Assembly: GCA_947471745.1 (NCBI GenBank)
Contig: CANJKZ010000400.1
Location: forward strand, 434,001-498,000
Reading direction: 5' to 3'
DNA: 64,000 bases
Source: Closterium sp. Naga37s-1
Taxonomy: Eukaryota; Streptophyta; Zygnematophyceae; Desmidiales; Closteriaceae
Positions 41,187 to 52,209 of this stretch are shown piece after piece. The stretch's first letter is position 1. Each line of letters begins with the position of its first letter. The position numbers and the translations under genes were made by a program. The notes below the pieces were generated by a model. The model had not been told where the DNA came from. It saw only the letters and a list, made by a program, of their open reading frames with translations, and searched no databases.

Positions 41187-43333
41187 TTGCCATGTCGTTG
41201 TGGCAACAGCCGCAGCAACAGCAGTGGTCTCAGCAGCAGCAGTGGCAGCGGCAGCAGCACAGGTGGCCGCAGCTGCAGCAGTAGCGGGTTCAGCTGCAGC
41301 GCCTGCAGCAACCTCTGCAGCAACCTCCACAACGGGGCCCTGACGGACCCGTGCAGTACACACACCGGTACGTGGGAGCTGCAACTGCTATTGAGCCTTG
41401 TGTTTCCAGTCTTGGTGCGTGTGTAGCTTCCGGTCCAGGCGCCTCATAGGTTCTTAGTGTGGGAGCTGTAGCCACCACTAGACTAGTACCAGCCTCTGTT
41501 GCTGGCTCGGGTGCGACCTCACCGACTGCACGGCTTTCCTTCACCCTAGACTCTGGAGCGTCCAGCTGTTTCTTTCGCGACTGCACCAACCTCACGCCAC
41601 TGCACACTCCAGTCACTGTTGCCTTGGCTGACCCCTCCGTAGGATCTGTAGTTGCCGAGAGCACCACCACTCTCCCATGTCCAGCAGCTCCCTCTGGGTT
41701 TCCCACAGGTTACTACACCCCCTCGTTCTCTAGGAACCTGGTGGGTGTCAGTCACCTCCACGACCTCGGACTTGTCACTACTTTCCTACTGCACGAGCCT
41801 GTTGCCTCCTGCACAGTCGGTGCCACTGAGGCACCTCTACCCACTTTCCACAGGGAGCTGGGCTCTGGTTTGTATTCACTACACACTAGGTCCCACCACA
41901 CTGGGTCAGGTCAGGTCAGGTCAGGTCAGGTCAGGTCAGGTCAGGTCAGGTCAGGTCAGGTAGCTGCTGTGTCGTGCGACGATCGGTCACTCACCTACCC
42001 GTCGGTCCTCTGGCACCACCATCTCGGTCACCCGACGTTCCCAAGTCTCAGTAGGATGGTACGTCACCGTCCGGTCTCAGGTCTCCCAGAGTCGCTTGCC
42101 TCGCTTCCTCGCTCGCCTGCGCCACCTTGCACTCCCTGCGTCGAGGGTCGGCAGCGCACTGCCCCTCACTCCTCGTCATTCCCCCCCACCACGGCTCCCT
42201 TACAGACCCTGCACTTGGACGTCTGGGGCCCCTCCCCAGTCCTTGGCCCACGTCAGGAGCGCTACTTCCTGATTGTGGATGACGACTACTCCCGCTACAC
42301 CATGGTTTTCCCCTTGCGACGGAAGGCCGACGTGCCTACCGTCCTTGAGCAATGGCTACTAGCGAGGGGTGGCGTCCAGGGCCTGTGTGGGTTTTCTTCC
42401 AAACGCCTGGAGACATTCTGTCAGTGCCGGGGGATCATCCAGTCTTACACGCTACCAGACTCGCCGCAGCAGAACGGGGTAGCAGAGCGATGCATCGGCC
42501 TGGTCATGGAGGTTGCCCAGACCTCCATGTGCCATGCAGGTGCCCCCCAGTTCTTGTGGCCTCATGCAGTCCGCTACGCCGCGCACCAGCTGAACCTGTG
42601 GCCTAGTGACACACGGTCATGGGTGACGCCGATCTTCCTTTGGACAGGTTTTCCGGGTGTAGCAGCTGACTACCGAGTCTGGGGTTGTCTGGCTCACGTT
42701 CGCGCCCCTGGCGCGAACAAGTTGCCTGTGTGCACCCATGCCTGCGCCTTTCTCGGCTTCCCACTCGACGCCTCAGGCTGGGTGTTCTACGACCCAGCCA
42801 CCCACCAGTTCTTTCCCTCTCAGGACGTCACTTTTGACGAGTCAATCAGTTACTATAGGAGTCGCCCCCACCGAGGTTCTGAGGCCTTTTCCCCCCCGCT
42901 GTTCCTCACCCTTGAGCCCCCCCCAGTCGCCCCGGTAGCCGCACCCCCTTCGCATCCTGCCCCGTCAGGTGTGTCGCACGTCACTCCGCAGTCTTCCCCC
43001 CTGCAGCGTCTAGTCCCTGTCGTGTCTGGGGGTGCTGGAGTTGCAGTTGCGGAGGGTGAGGGTACTGGGGCTGTTGGAGACCGTCGTGCTAGCTCGGGGG
43101 GTGCAGGGGGTGTGAGAGTGGAGACCACTCTTGAGGAGGACACGGCTGTCTCGACTCAGCGGCCTCGCCCCGCCTCACCCCCTGGCTTTCCGTCTGTTCC
43201 GCAGTTCCCTCCTAGGTCGCCTCCGCGGCCGGTCGCTGTGGAGCCTGGGGGTGTTCCTGCGGGAGGCATTGGAGTCCCTGAGGGTGTTGTCGGTGGAGGT
43301 TCTGGTTCTGGGGTGCCGGAGCCGGAGACATGA
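41187..43333 (+). pseudogene. Element F Gln-rich Gag tail, protease and integrase
   Basis: The Gln-rich Gag remnant at 41187-41446 ends at TAG 41447-41449, where E has GAG. Then an open frame runs to 43333: protease FTLDSGASSCFFRD; a coding GGTCA microsatellite (41905-41961) giving (GQVRS)n; gag-pre-integrase WHHHLGHP; and integrase. Against E an in-frame deletion of 30 bp near 42390 removes LRLHSDRGGE, including the second catalytic Asp, so this integrase should be inactive. The linker (VSHVTPQSSP...) follows. Like E, it lacks a Gag N-terminus after the 40056-41180 leader, which has AACCGCACT repeats at 40700-41050. Confidence 0.88.
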
Positions 43334-43526
43334 GCACTGCAACGCCTACGCCGCGCACTGTACGTTTCCTGACCCGAGTGCAGCGTTTAGACAGGTTGGA
43401 GAGGGAGGAGCGGGAGCGGTTTGAGAGGGCATGGCAGCAGCAGCAGCAGTCTTAGTCGGAGCATTAGGAGAGAGTAGAGGAGGAGTCATGGCAGCAGCAC
43501 CAGCAATTGCAGCAGCAGTAGAAGCA

Positions 43527-43650
43527 TGTCAAACTAACAAACGAGAATGAATGCATTGAACAGAAGTTGGGTACAAGTACTAACCCTAATTGGGTTGTAC
43601 CCCTTATGGGCTACCCCACTATAGCCTACACAAATGTAAGCACTATAACA
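43527..43650 (-). mobile_element. Inverted LTR at the left edge of block G
   Basis: The sequence TGTCAAACTAACAAACGAG...ACTATAACA is an LTR in minus orientation. In reverse complement it resembles the L LTR (AACTTCTGYTCAATGCATTC). It is 124 bp long and sits directly against plus-strand RT sequence at 43651 without a primer site or leader. Confidence 0.85.
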
Positions 43651-45788
43651 GCCGACCTCTCCACTGCCTGCTCCTTCTCCTTACACTGTGCAGTCCGGCA
43701 GTCTTACAGAGCGTCGTGAGCATGCGTCTCGTCCTGTCTCGCCTGTTCGCACTACTCATCACATTCCTCGTTCGCGTCCTCCTCCTGTCCCCGACACACA
43801 CGCTATGGCACTCCGTCCTCCCTCTGTTCCACTGCGTGTTCCTCTGCCTGCTCCTCCTGAGTCCTCTCTTCCTGAGATCCCTGACCCTGAGTCTGACCGC
43901 GCTCGTGCTGCCAGTCCCACTGTCGCTCGTCTCCTCGCCACTGCTGTCACTGACCCTTCCTTTGAGTCTGATGCTGCGTCTGCTCTCGTTGCTAAGCTGC
44001 TTGACTTTGCTGCTGCCTGTCGTCTAGACTACACCACTGCTCTTGTTGCTGAGTCTAAGTCTGCCACTCCTCCGTCCGTCGGGGGTGAGTGTGCTCTTGG
44101 CACGGACGTCCTTGAGGACAAGCAGGAGGACTTTGAGTGTCTTGCAGCTGCTGTACCTCGTTTCGCTTCCATGCTGCTTGCCCTTGAGGGAGACCCGGAT
44201 GCTCCAGACATCCCGACCCCGCGCTCTTACGTAGAGGCGATTACGGGTCCTTACTCCTGTCAGTGGCAGGCAGCCATGGATGCCGAGATGGCATCCTGGA
44301 AATACACAGGCACCTACGTTGACGAGGTTCCCCCACCTGGGGCGAACATAGTCGATGGCATGTGGATTTTCAGGGTGAAGCGGCCGCCGGGTTCTCCGCC
44401 TGCCTTCAAGGTGCGTTACGTTGTCGAGGCTTCAGACAGCGACAGGGGGTTGACTACTTCCAGACTTTCTCCCCCACCTCGAAGATGAATACTCTTCGGG
44501 TGTTGCTGCACGTCGCTGCTCAGCGTGACTACGAGTTGCACTCTCTGGACTTCAGCACAGCTTTCCTGCTGGGCAGCCTGCACGAGGAGATCTGGCTGCG
44601 CCGACCACCTGGCTTCACTGGGTCGTTTCCTGCAGGTACTCAGTGGAGCCTCCGCCGGCCAGTCTACGGTCTCCGCCAGGCGCCTCGTGAGTGGCACGAC
44701 ACACTGAGGACTACACTTGCGGCTCTTGGGTTTGCTCCTTCGACTGCTGACCCGTCGCTGTTTCTACGCACCGACACCTCGCTGCCGCCGTTCTACGTCC
44801 TCGTGTACGTCGACGACCTCGTCTTTGCCACTGCTGACACTGAGGCACTGACCCTTGTGAAGTCGGAACTGCAGAAGAGACACACCTGCACTGACCTGGG
44901 TGAACTGCGCGCTATCTTGGCTTGTAGATCACCCAGGACAGAGCACGGCGCACCATCACCTTGACTCAGTCACACATGGTGCACCAGGTCCTTCAGCGTT
45001 TCGGCTTCCAGTTCTCCTCGCCACAGCCCACTCCTCTGTCTACCAGCCACTCGCTCTCAGCTCCACCTTCGAACGAGTCCGTAGAGCCGAGTGGTCTGTA
45101 CCCAGAGCTTGTGGGTTGCCTCATGTACCTGATGACGTGCACATGACCTGACCTCGCGTACCCTCTCAGCCTTCTGGCTCACTACGTGGCTCCCGGTCGG
45201 CACCGAAAGGTGCACTGGGATGCTGCGAAGAGGGTACTGCATTACCTGTGCAGTACGTCGGGCATGGGGCTTATGCTTGGAGGACGGGGTCCAGTTGTTC
45301 TCACTGGTCACGCAGACGCCTCCTGCGTTGACGACTCAGCTACGCAGCGGTCGTCACAGGGTTACACCTTCAACCTTGGTTCCGGCTCGGTTTCTTAGCG
45401 GTCTACCCGCTCGTCTTCGGTTCTCAGCTCCAGTTGTGAGGCTGAGATCTACGCCGGGGCCATGGCTGCTCAGGAGCTACGCTGGCTCACCTACCTGCTG
45501 ACCGACTTAGGAGAGCAGCCTCGTTCGCCTCCAGTTCTGTACGTAGACAACAAGGCCATGATTGCCTTGTGTCAGGAGCACAGACTGGAGCACAGAATGA
45601 AGCACATCGCTCTGCGATACTTCCTTGCTCGAGAGTTGCAGCAGCGTGGCCAGCTTCGTCTTGCGTATGTGGCCACTCGGGCCAACACTGCTGATGTCTT
45701 CACCAAGGCACTTCTGCCTGGTGATCATCAGCGCTTTACTACTGTGTTAGGCCTTGTGCCTACTTTGCCTCACTTGCTTACTGCTTGA
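43651..45788 (+). pseudogene. Block G reverse transcriptase and RNase H
   Basis: The block starts in the integrase-RT linker (LTERREHASRPVSPVRTTHH) and runs through RT, with YVDDLVF, to the RNase H end (DHQRFTTVLGLVPTLPHLLTA, stop 45786-45788). It is closest to B and C, not to F. Damage: a frame change at about 44421 (RYV then EASDSD), another at 44910, an RNase H TGA at 45145 (CT*PDLAY) and a TAG near 45397. Positions 45789-46016 are the 3' untranslated region with a TATGGGAGTG polypurine tract. Confidence 0.88.
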
Positions 45789-46016
45789 CTCTGCTTGTAC
45801 TGTGATCTATTTATATACCTGCATGCTTGCACTTGCTAGGCCATGATCACTATTTTGTTTGTTCTGTTTTATATAACCCTACATGTGAACTGGCCTTGTG
45901 GCCCTTTGCTTGTGCTCGGACTGTGTGGTGACTTTGTGATCCACCTTGAGCTTGCTTTGCTTTTCTTTGACTGGTCTTGTGACCACTTGTTCTCCCCCAC
46001 TTTGCCTATGGGAGTG

Positions 46017-46148
46017 TGTCAGAACATTATAGCTTTTACATTTGTGTAGGCTATAGTAAGGTAGCCCATAAGGGGTACAACCCAATTAGGGTTAGTACTT
46101 GTACCCAACTGTTTGCTAGTTCATCCATTCTCGTTCGTTATTTTGACA
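46017..46148 (+). mobile_element. Plus-oriented 3' LTR of block G
   Basis: The sequence TGTCAGAACATTATAGC...GTTATTTTGACA, 132 bp, matches the C LTR in length and sequence. With the inverted LTR at 43527 the block is bounded by non-matching LTRs of opposite orientation. The flanks AAGCA and TAGAG do not form a target duplication. Confidence 0.88.
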
Positions 46149-48553
46149 TAGAGGAGTCACGGCAGCAACAGCAGCAGCAGCAGCAGTCTCAATCGGAGCG
46201 TCAGGAGAGAGTAGAGGAGGGGTCACGAGTGCAGCTGTAGGTGCAGTTGCAGCCGCAACAAGAGAGGGTAGAGGAGGAGTCACGAGTGCAGCATCAGGTG
46301 GAGTTGCAGTCGCACCAGGAGAGGGTCGAGCAGGAGTCCCGCCCGCAGCAGCAGGGGCAGGTACCGTCGCAGCATACGCAAGAGGAGGCGGAGCGGCGGC
46401 GACTGCGACTGCGCGACCTGCCCGACCCAGCACCTGCACGCTTGGTTCGTGGTCCTCTACCGTCCCCTCCTGTTCCCCCCGTCGAGTCCCTGTTCTCGTC
46501 CTAGTCGACTCGTCGTTCTCCCCCTAGTCGTGCTGTGTCTCCAGAGCCACGTCGGTCTCGTTACCGTGCAGACGGTCCGTTTCACCTTGTTCTCCGCTCT
46601 CGTGTTCCATCTTCTCCAGTCCTTCCACAACCTCCTAAGTCGTCCCTCACTGTACTTCACGACCCGTTGTCCGACTACTTCCGTGCCTCCCGTCCTGTCG
46701 TCTCCCGTGTTTTGTCCGCGTTGGTCACTCACCCGACTGCACCCCTGCCGTTTGTCTCAGCTCTTGTTACCACTGTCGCTGGCTTTGCCTCTTCCCACCG
46801 CCTTTACTACGCCGCTCACTTGGTGAGTGGCCCTGCTCGTTCTCCGTCCTCTGGGGGTGCTCCTGTCTTTCCCTTGGAGGTCCTGGAGGACAGGCAGCTC
46901 GAGCTTGGTTTCCTTGCGACCGCTGTTCCTCATCTCTGTGCCATGCTGCTTGCCCCTGAGGGGGATCCAGACGCCCTTGACATCCCGATCCCTCGCACTC
47001 ACGCTGAGGCGGTCTCGGGACCCTGGGCTTCGTACTGGATAGCAGCTGAGGAGGCAGAGATGGCATCTTATAGGTCCACAGGCACCTACGTCGACGCCGT
47101 CCCACCACCTAGGGCGAACGTTGTCAGTGGCATGTGGCTCTACAAGGTGAAGCGGCCGCCTGGAGCACCACCAGTGTTCAAGGCGCGCTACGTGGCGAGG
47201 GGCTTCAGTCAGCGAGAGGGGGTAGACTTCTTCCAGACCTTCGCTCCCACCCCGAAGATGACCACTCTTCGGGTGTTGCTGCATATTGTAGCACAGCGCG
47301 ACTACGAGTTGCACTCCTTGGACTTCTCCACCCCGTTTCTTCAGGGGAGTCTGCACGAGCAGATCTGGCTGCACCGTCCGCCTGGATTCACTGGCACCTT
47401 CCCTACTGGGACCCTATGGCAGCTGCGTTGACCGGTCTACGGCCTGCGCCAGGCCCCCCGCGAGTGGCACGACATGCTACGTACGACTCTTGCAGCGCTT
47501 GACTTCTTTCCTTCGTCTGCCGACCCGTCGTTGTTCGTCCGCCGTGGCTCGACCCCGTTCTATGTTCTGGTCAACGTTGACGACCTGGTCTTCGCCACTC
47601 CCGATCGACGCGCACTGGCCTCCGTGAAGGAGGAACTGCAGAGGAGACACACTTGCACTGACCTTGGTGAGCTGCAGCACTACCTCGGTCTGCAGATCAC
47701 CAGGGACAGGGCAGCTCGCACCATTACGGTGACACAGTCGCATATGGTCGAGCAGATCCTCACGCGGTTTCACTTCCCGTTCTCCAAGGTACAGCCCACC
47801 CCTCTTGCTGTGGATCATGGGCTCACGGCTCCACCTTCGGACGAGCCCTTTGAGTCCAGTGGTCCATATCCTGAGCTGGTGGGTTGTCTCATGTACCTGA
47901 TGACCTGCACTCGCCCAAACCTAGCTTACCCTCTTAGCGTCCTTGCGCGCTTTGTTGCACCTGGGAGACACCAACCTTCCCACTGGTACGCTGCTAAGAG
48001 GGTGGCGAAGTATGTGGCGAGTACATCAGGCATGGGGCTTGTCCTTGGAGGGAAGCAGCCAGTTACACTTACAGGTTTCTCGGACTCGTCGTGGGCCGAT
48101 GACGCAGAGTCGCTGCGGTCTACACAGGGTTACTGCTTTAGCCTTGGGACCAGAGCTGTTTCGTGGAGGGCGACTCGGGCGTCGTTCGTCTCTAGTTCCA
48201 GCTGTGAGGCTGAGGTGTACGCTGTGGCCATGGCCGCTCAAGAGCTTCGCTGGCTGTCTTTCCTCCTCACCGACCTTGGTGAGCGGCCTTGCTCTCCCCC
48301 AGTCTTGTTCGCCGACAACAGGTCTGCTATCCTGTTGTGCGAGGAGCCCCGACTGGTTGGGAAGGCGAAGCACATCCAGCTTCGTTACTTCCTTCTGCGA
48401 GAGTTGCAGCAGCATGGCCAGGCACTCGTGCGACGTGTGATCTCTGAGGCCAACACTGCAGATATCTTCACCAAGGCGTTGCCGCCTTGTGACCACCAGC
48501 GCTTCTGTACCCAGCTTGACCTTGTGTCTATTGGCCCTCACTTGCTTACGTAG
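46149..48553 (+). pseudogene. Element F linker, reverse transcriptase and RNase H
   Basis: A Gln/Glu/Arg-rich linker (46149-46500) is followed by RT and RNase H. One in-frame TGA at about 47429 replaces CGA in the conserved R-R-P-V-Y-G-L block. The catalytic box is VNVDDLVF, with Tyr replaced by Asn before the VDD. RNase H has SSCEAEVYA, DNRSAILL and the ANTADIFTKALPPCDHQRF end. Positions 48554-48885 are the 3' untranslated region, with repeated ACTGGCCTTGTGGCC motifs. Confidence 0.9.
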
Positions 48554-49016
48554 AGATGCTTTGTCTTGTACTCTTGCATCTCACTATATATCATATAGCT
48601 GTGTTTGTGGACAGGCCTTGTGGCCTCTTGCTTTTGTAGAGATGCTTGTCATGCATGTCGTGTACTCTTGCATCTCTTATATCTGCTATATACCTGCATG
48701 TGGACTGGCCTTGTGGCCTCATGTTTGTTCTCAGACTGCGTGGTGATCTTGAGATCCACCCCGAGAGTTGTTTTGTTATTGTGAACTGGTCTTGTGACCG
48801 TTGCTTGTATGTGCTGACTGGTCCTATGACCGTTGCTGTGTTTTTTGCTTCCCACAGGACTTCTGTCACCTAGACTATGGGGGTGTGTCAAGCTATATTT
48901 GTTATAGCTTCTATTGTTAGTCCAGGTGTACTTTCAACTTGTTGGGGTTAGGGTTAGGTTTCCTATATACTTGTTGTACTTTCCACTTCTATTCATTCTC
49001 ATTTCTCAACATGTCG

Positions 49017-50224
49017 CACGTCACTCCGCAGTCTTCCCCCCCACAGCGTCCAGTCTCTGTCGTGTCTGGGGGTGCTAGAGGTGTAGTTGCGGAGGGTGAG
49101 GGTACTGGGGCTGCTGGAACCCGTCGTGCCAGCTCTGGGGGTGCAGGGGGTGTGAGAGTGGAGACCACTCCTGAGGAGGACATGGATGTCTCGACTCAGC
49201 GGCCTCGCCCCGCCTCACCCCTTGGCTTCCCGTCTGTTCCGTAGTTCCCTCCTCGTTCGCCTCCGCGGCCAGTCGCTGCGGAGCCTAAGGGTGTTCCTGC
49301 ATGAGGCACTGGAGTCCCTGGGGGTGTTGTTGGTGGAGGTTCTGGTTCTGGGGGTGCTGGAGCCGGAGACACGAGCACTGCAATGCCTACGCCGCGCACT
49401 GTACATTTCCTGACCCGAGTGCAGCATTTAGACAGGTTGGAGAGGGAGGAGCGGGAGCGGTTTGAGAGGGCACGGCAGCAGCAGCAGCAACAGCAGTCTT
49501 AGTCGGAGCGTCAGGGGAGAGTAGAGGAAGAGTCACGTCAGAAGCGTCAAGAGAGAGTAGAGGAGGAGCCACGGCAGCGGCAGCAGCAGCAGCAGCAGTC
49601 TCTGTCGGAGCGTCAGGAGAGAGTAGAGGAGGAGTCACGGCAGCAGCAGTAGTAGCAGCCTCAATCAGAGCGTCATGAGAGAGTAGAGGAGGAGTCACGA
49701 CTGCCGCAGCAGGTGCAGTTGCAGCCACAGCAGTAGAGGGTAGAGCAGGAGTCCCGGCCGCAGCAGCAGGTGTTGTTGCAGCCATAGCAGGACAGAGTAG
49801 AGGAGGAGCCACGGAAGCAGCAGTGGGGGCAGGTGCCGCAGCAGCAATCGCCAGAGGAGGCGGAGCAGCAGCGACTTAGAGACCTGCCCGACTCAGCACC
49901 TGCATGCTTTGTTCGTGGTCCCCTACCGTCCCCTCCTGTTCCCTCTGTCGAATCCCTTTCCTCGTCCCAGTAGACTCGTCGTTCTCCCCTCGGTCGTGCT
50001 GTGTCCCCAGAGCCTCGCCGGTCCCGTTACCTTGCCGACGGCCCGTTTCACCTTGTTCTTTGCTCTCGTGTTCCACCTCCTCCTGTCCTTCCACAGCCTC
50101 CTGAGTCGTCCCTCACTGTGTTTCATGACCCGTTGTCCGATTACCTCCGTGCCTCTCGTCCTGTTGTCTCCCGTGTATTGTCCGCGTTGGTCACACACCC
50201 GACTGCACCTTTGTCGTCTGTCTC
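49017..50224 (+). pseudogene. Element E linker and start of RT, after F
   Basis: The integrase-RT linker resumes (HVTPQSSPPQRPVSVVSGGA), followed by CAGCAGCAG and GAGAGAGTAGAGGAGG repeats at 49460-49830 and the RT N-terminal extension (MSPEPRRSRYLADGPFHLVL, DPLSDYLRASRPVVSRVLSA). Stops occur at 49242 and at several later points. It ends at 50224 against the LTR of H. Confidence 0.83.
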
Positions 50225-52209
50225 TGTTACGAGACTAACTTAACTTCGGAACCGGGTTTAGCTAGGGCCTAGGCTTAGGAGCCTACGCCAAGCGGGTGTC
50301 GAGGATTTTGTGCAAGAGAGAATCGAGAATGTGTGTTGTTCACTATAGCACACAAGGTACATATAGCAAACTAGCACGGGTGCACCACCAACAGAACGTA
50401 TAACAAACTACAGCTATAGCTACATCCACTTAGAGATAGATATATATAATATATCACGACACACCCCCTAAGCGCCTGCAGCGCATAGCAAAAGCAAGTC
50501 ACTGAGGGGTGGAAAAAGCATGGGAAACAACATCACATATCAGCCATGATAAATGCAACGACGGCAGGTGCAGGACCCGAGAGGTGGGCGTGAGAGCAGG
50601 TGCCGTGGCTGCAACGAGCAGCAGGACAGCACCGCTCACCACCTCCGGGGGCGTGCCTGCTATAGGCAGCAGTTGCAGTGATGGTAGATAGAGCCACAGT
50701 GACCTCTGCCACGGCAGATGCAGCAGCGACAAGTGCAAGACCCGGCAGGTGGGCGTGAGAGCAGGCGCTGTGGCTGCAACGGACAGCAGGACAGCACCGC
50801 TCACCACCTCCGGGGGCGTGCCTGCTACAGGCAACGTCTACAAATGTCCGACTTGCTTCTGCCACCCCCTTACCCGCACACTCAACCTCTCTGGTGCTGG
50901 CGGCTGGCGCTGGTGCCTGGTGCTGGCGGCTGGCGCTGGTGCCTGGTGCTGGCGGCTGGCGCTGGCGCGGGTGCCTGGTGCTGGCGGGACGGCGTTGGAG
51001 CTGGTGCTGGTGCTGGCGGCTGGCACTGGTGCTAGTGCCTAGTGCTGGCGGCTGGCGCTGGTGCTGGTGCCTGGTGCTGGCGTGACGGCGCCGGTGCCGG
51101 TGCTGGAACTGGTGATGGTGCTAGCGGCTGGTGCTGGTGCCTGGTGCTGGCGGGTGGCGCTGGTGCTGGTGCCTGGTGCTTGTGTGACGGCGCTGGAGCT
51201 GGTGCTGGTGCTGGCGGCTGGCGCTCGTACTGGTGCCTGGTGCTGGCGGCTGGTGCTGGTGCTGGTGCCTGGTGCTGGCGTGACAGCGCTGGAGCTAGTG
51301 CTGGTGCTGGCGGCTGGCGCTGGTGCCGGTGCCTGGTGTTGGCGCTGACGGCACTGGGGGGGTCTCTGCTGGCGGTGTAGCTACTGGTGGGGTCTCTGCT
51401 GGCGGTGGCACTGCTGGCGGGGTCTCCGCTGGTGGTGTAGCTGCTGGCAGGGTCTCCGCTGGCGGTGTCGCTAGCGTTGTCGCTGGCGATGTTGCTGGCG
51501 TTGGTGCTGGCGGCAGTTGCTGGCGGGTCCATCGGCTCGCTTGCTTGCGGGCTCGCGGGTCCGTTGGCGAGCTCGCTGGCGGGCTCGTTGGCGGGTCCGT
51601 TGGGGGATCCGTCGGCGGGTCCAACGGCGGGTTCGTTGGCGGGCTTGCTGGCGCGCTCGTTGGTGGGTCCGTCGGCGGGTTCAATGGCGGGGTTGCAGGC
51701 GCGTGGGCAAACGTGCAGGCGATTTTGCTGGCAGGCCACTTGTGATTTCGCTGGCGATTTCGCCGCGGGTTGCTGGCGGGTCCGCTGGCGTTCACCATAG
51801 CGTCCACCGCGGCCATCGTGATGAGCACCGCGACGTGACATGACGGCCGCGAACGTACTCGCCGTGGCGCCCGTCACTAAGGTCGCAACTAAGGTCGCAA
51901 CTAAGGACGTGACGGGCGCCATGACGAGTGCGTCAATTGGTGGGCCCATAGGAATGTTACGGCTCGATACCATGTTACGAGACTAACTTAACTTAGGAAC
52001 CGGGTTTAGCTAGGGCCTAGGCTTAGGAGCCTAGGCCAAGCGGGTGTCGAGGAGTTTGTGCAAGAGAGAATCGAGAATGTGTGTTGTTCACTAAAGCACA
52101 CAAGGTACATATAGCAAACTAGCAAGGGTGCACCACCAACAGAATGTATAACAAACTACAGCTATAGCTACAGGCACTTATAGATAGATATATATAATAT
52201 ATCATGACA
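50225..52209 (-). mobile_element. Element H, non-autonomous LTR element
   Basis: LTRs of 237 bp lie at 50225-50461 and 51973-52209 (TGTTACGAGAC...CACGACA or CATGACA, nearly identical). In minus orientation the primer site is TGGTATCGAGCC at 51961-51972, and the tract AGGGGGTGTG is next to the 3' LTR at 50462. The 1.5-kb interior has no recognisable gag or pol: it holds a 21-24-bp GCTGGCGGCTGGCGCTGGTG-type repeat (50890-51350) and a GTTGGCGGGTCCGTTGGC-type repeat (51380-51720). A minus-strand open frame starting at the LTR/primer junction is only Pro/Ala/Ser-rich repeat. The outer flanks GTCTC and TTTGG differ. Confidence 0.85.

Larger units (their letters stand above)
39930..49011 (+). mobile_element. 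Element F, copia, LTRs of 126 bp, target duplication TGTCG
   Basis: LTRs at 39930-40055 and 48886-49011 (TGTCAAGCTA...TTAACA or TCAACA) are nearly identical. TGTCG is duplicated at 39925-39929 and 49012-49016, and removing F rejoins the E linker at GTGTCGCACGTCACTCCGC, the sequence seen intact within F itself. The primer site is TGGTACAGAGCTAGG at 40056, and the polypurine tract CTATGGGGGTG precedes the 3' LTR. Block G lies inside its integrase-RT linker. Confidence 0.94.
37000..50224 (+). mobile_element. Element E, copia without Gag N-terminus, split by F and truncated
   Basis: The 5' LTR is 37000-37132 (TGTCAAACTATAATG...TCATAACA), with a primer-site variant TGGTATAGAGCTAGG at 37133. The leader (37148-38165) carries AACCGCACT-type repeats at 37730-38040. 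Coding begins with a Gln-rich segment and runs to 39929, resumes after F at 49017 and ends at 50224 in the RT N-terminal region, where H begins. Its 3' part and 3' LTR are absent from the window. Confidence 0.87.

Noticed and set aside
48955-48975. Interstitial telomere
   Set aside because: Only two TTAGGG-like units occur within an LTR, better explained as a telo-box-like promoter motif.
51032-51973. 313-residue Pro/Ala/Ser protein in element H as a possible Gag
   Set aside because: The composition follows the minisatellite, with no conserved Gag or zinc-knuckle motif. I keep it only as an observation under H.
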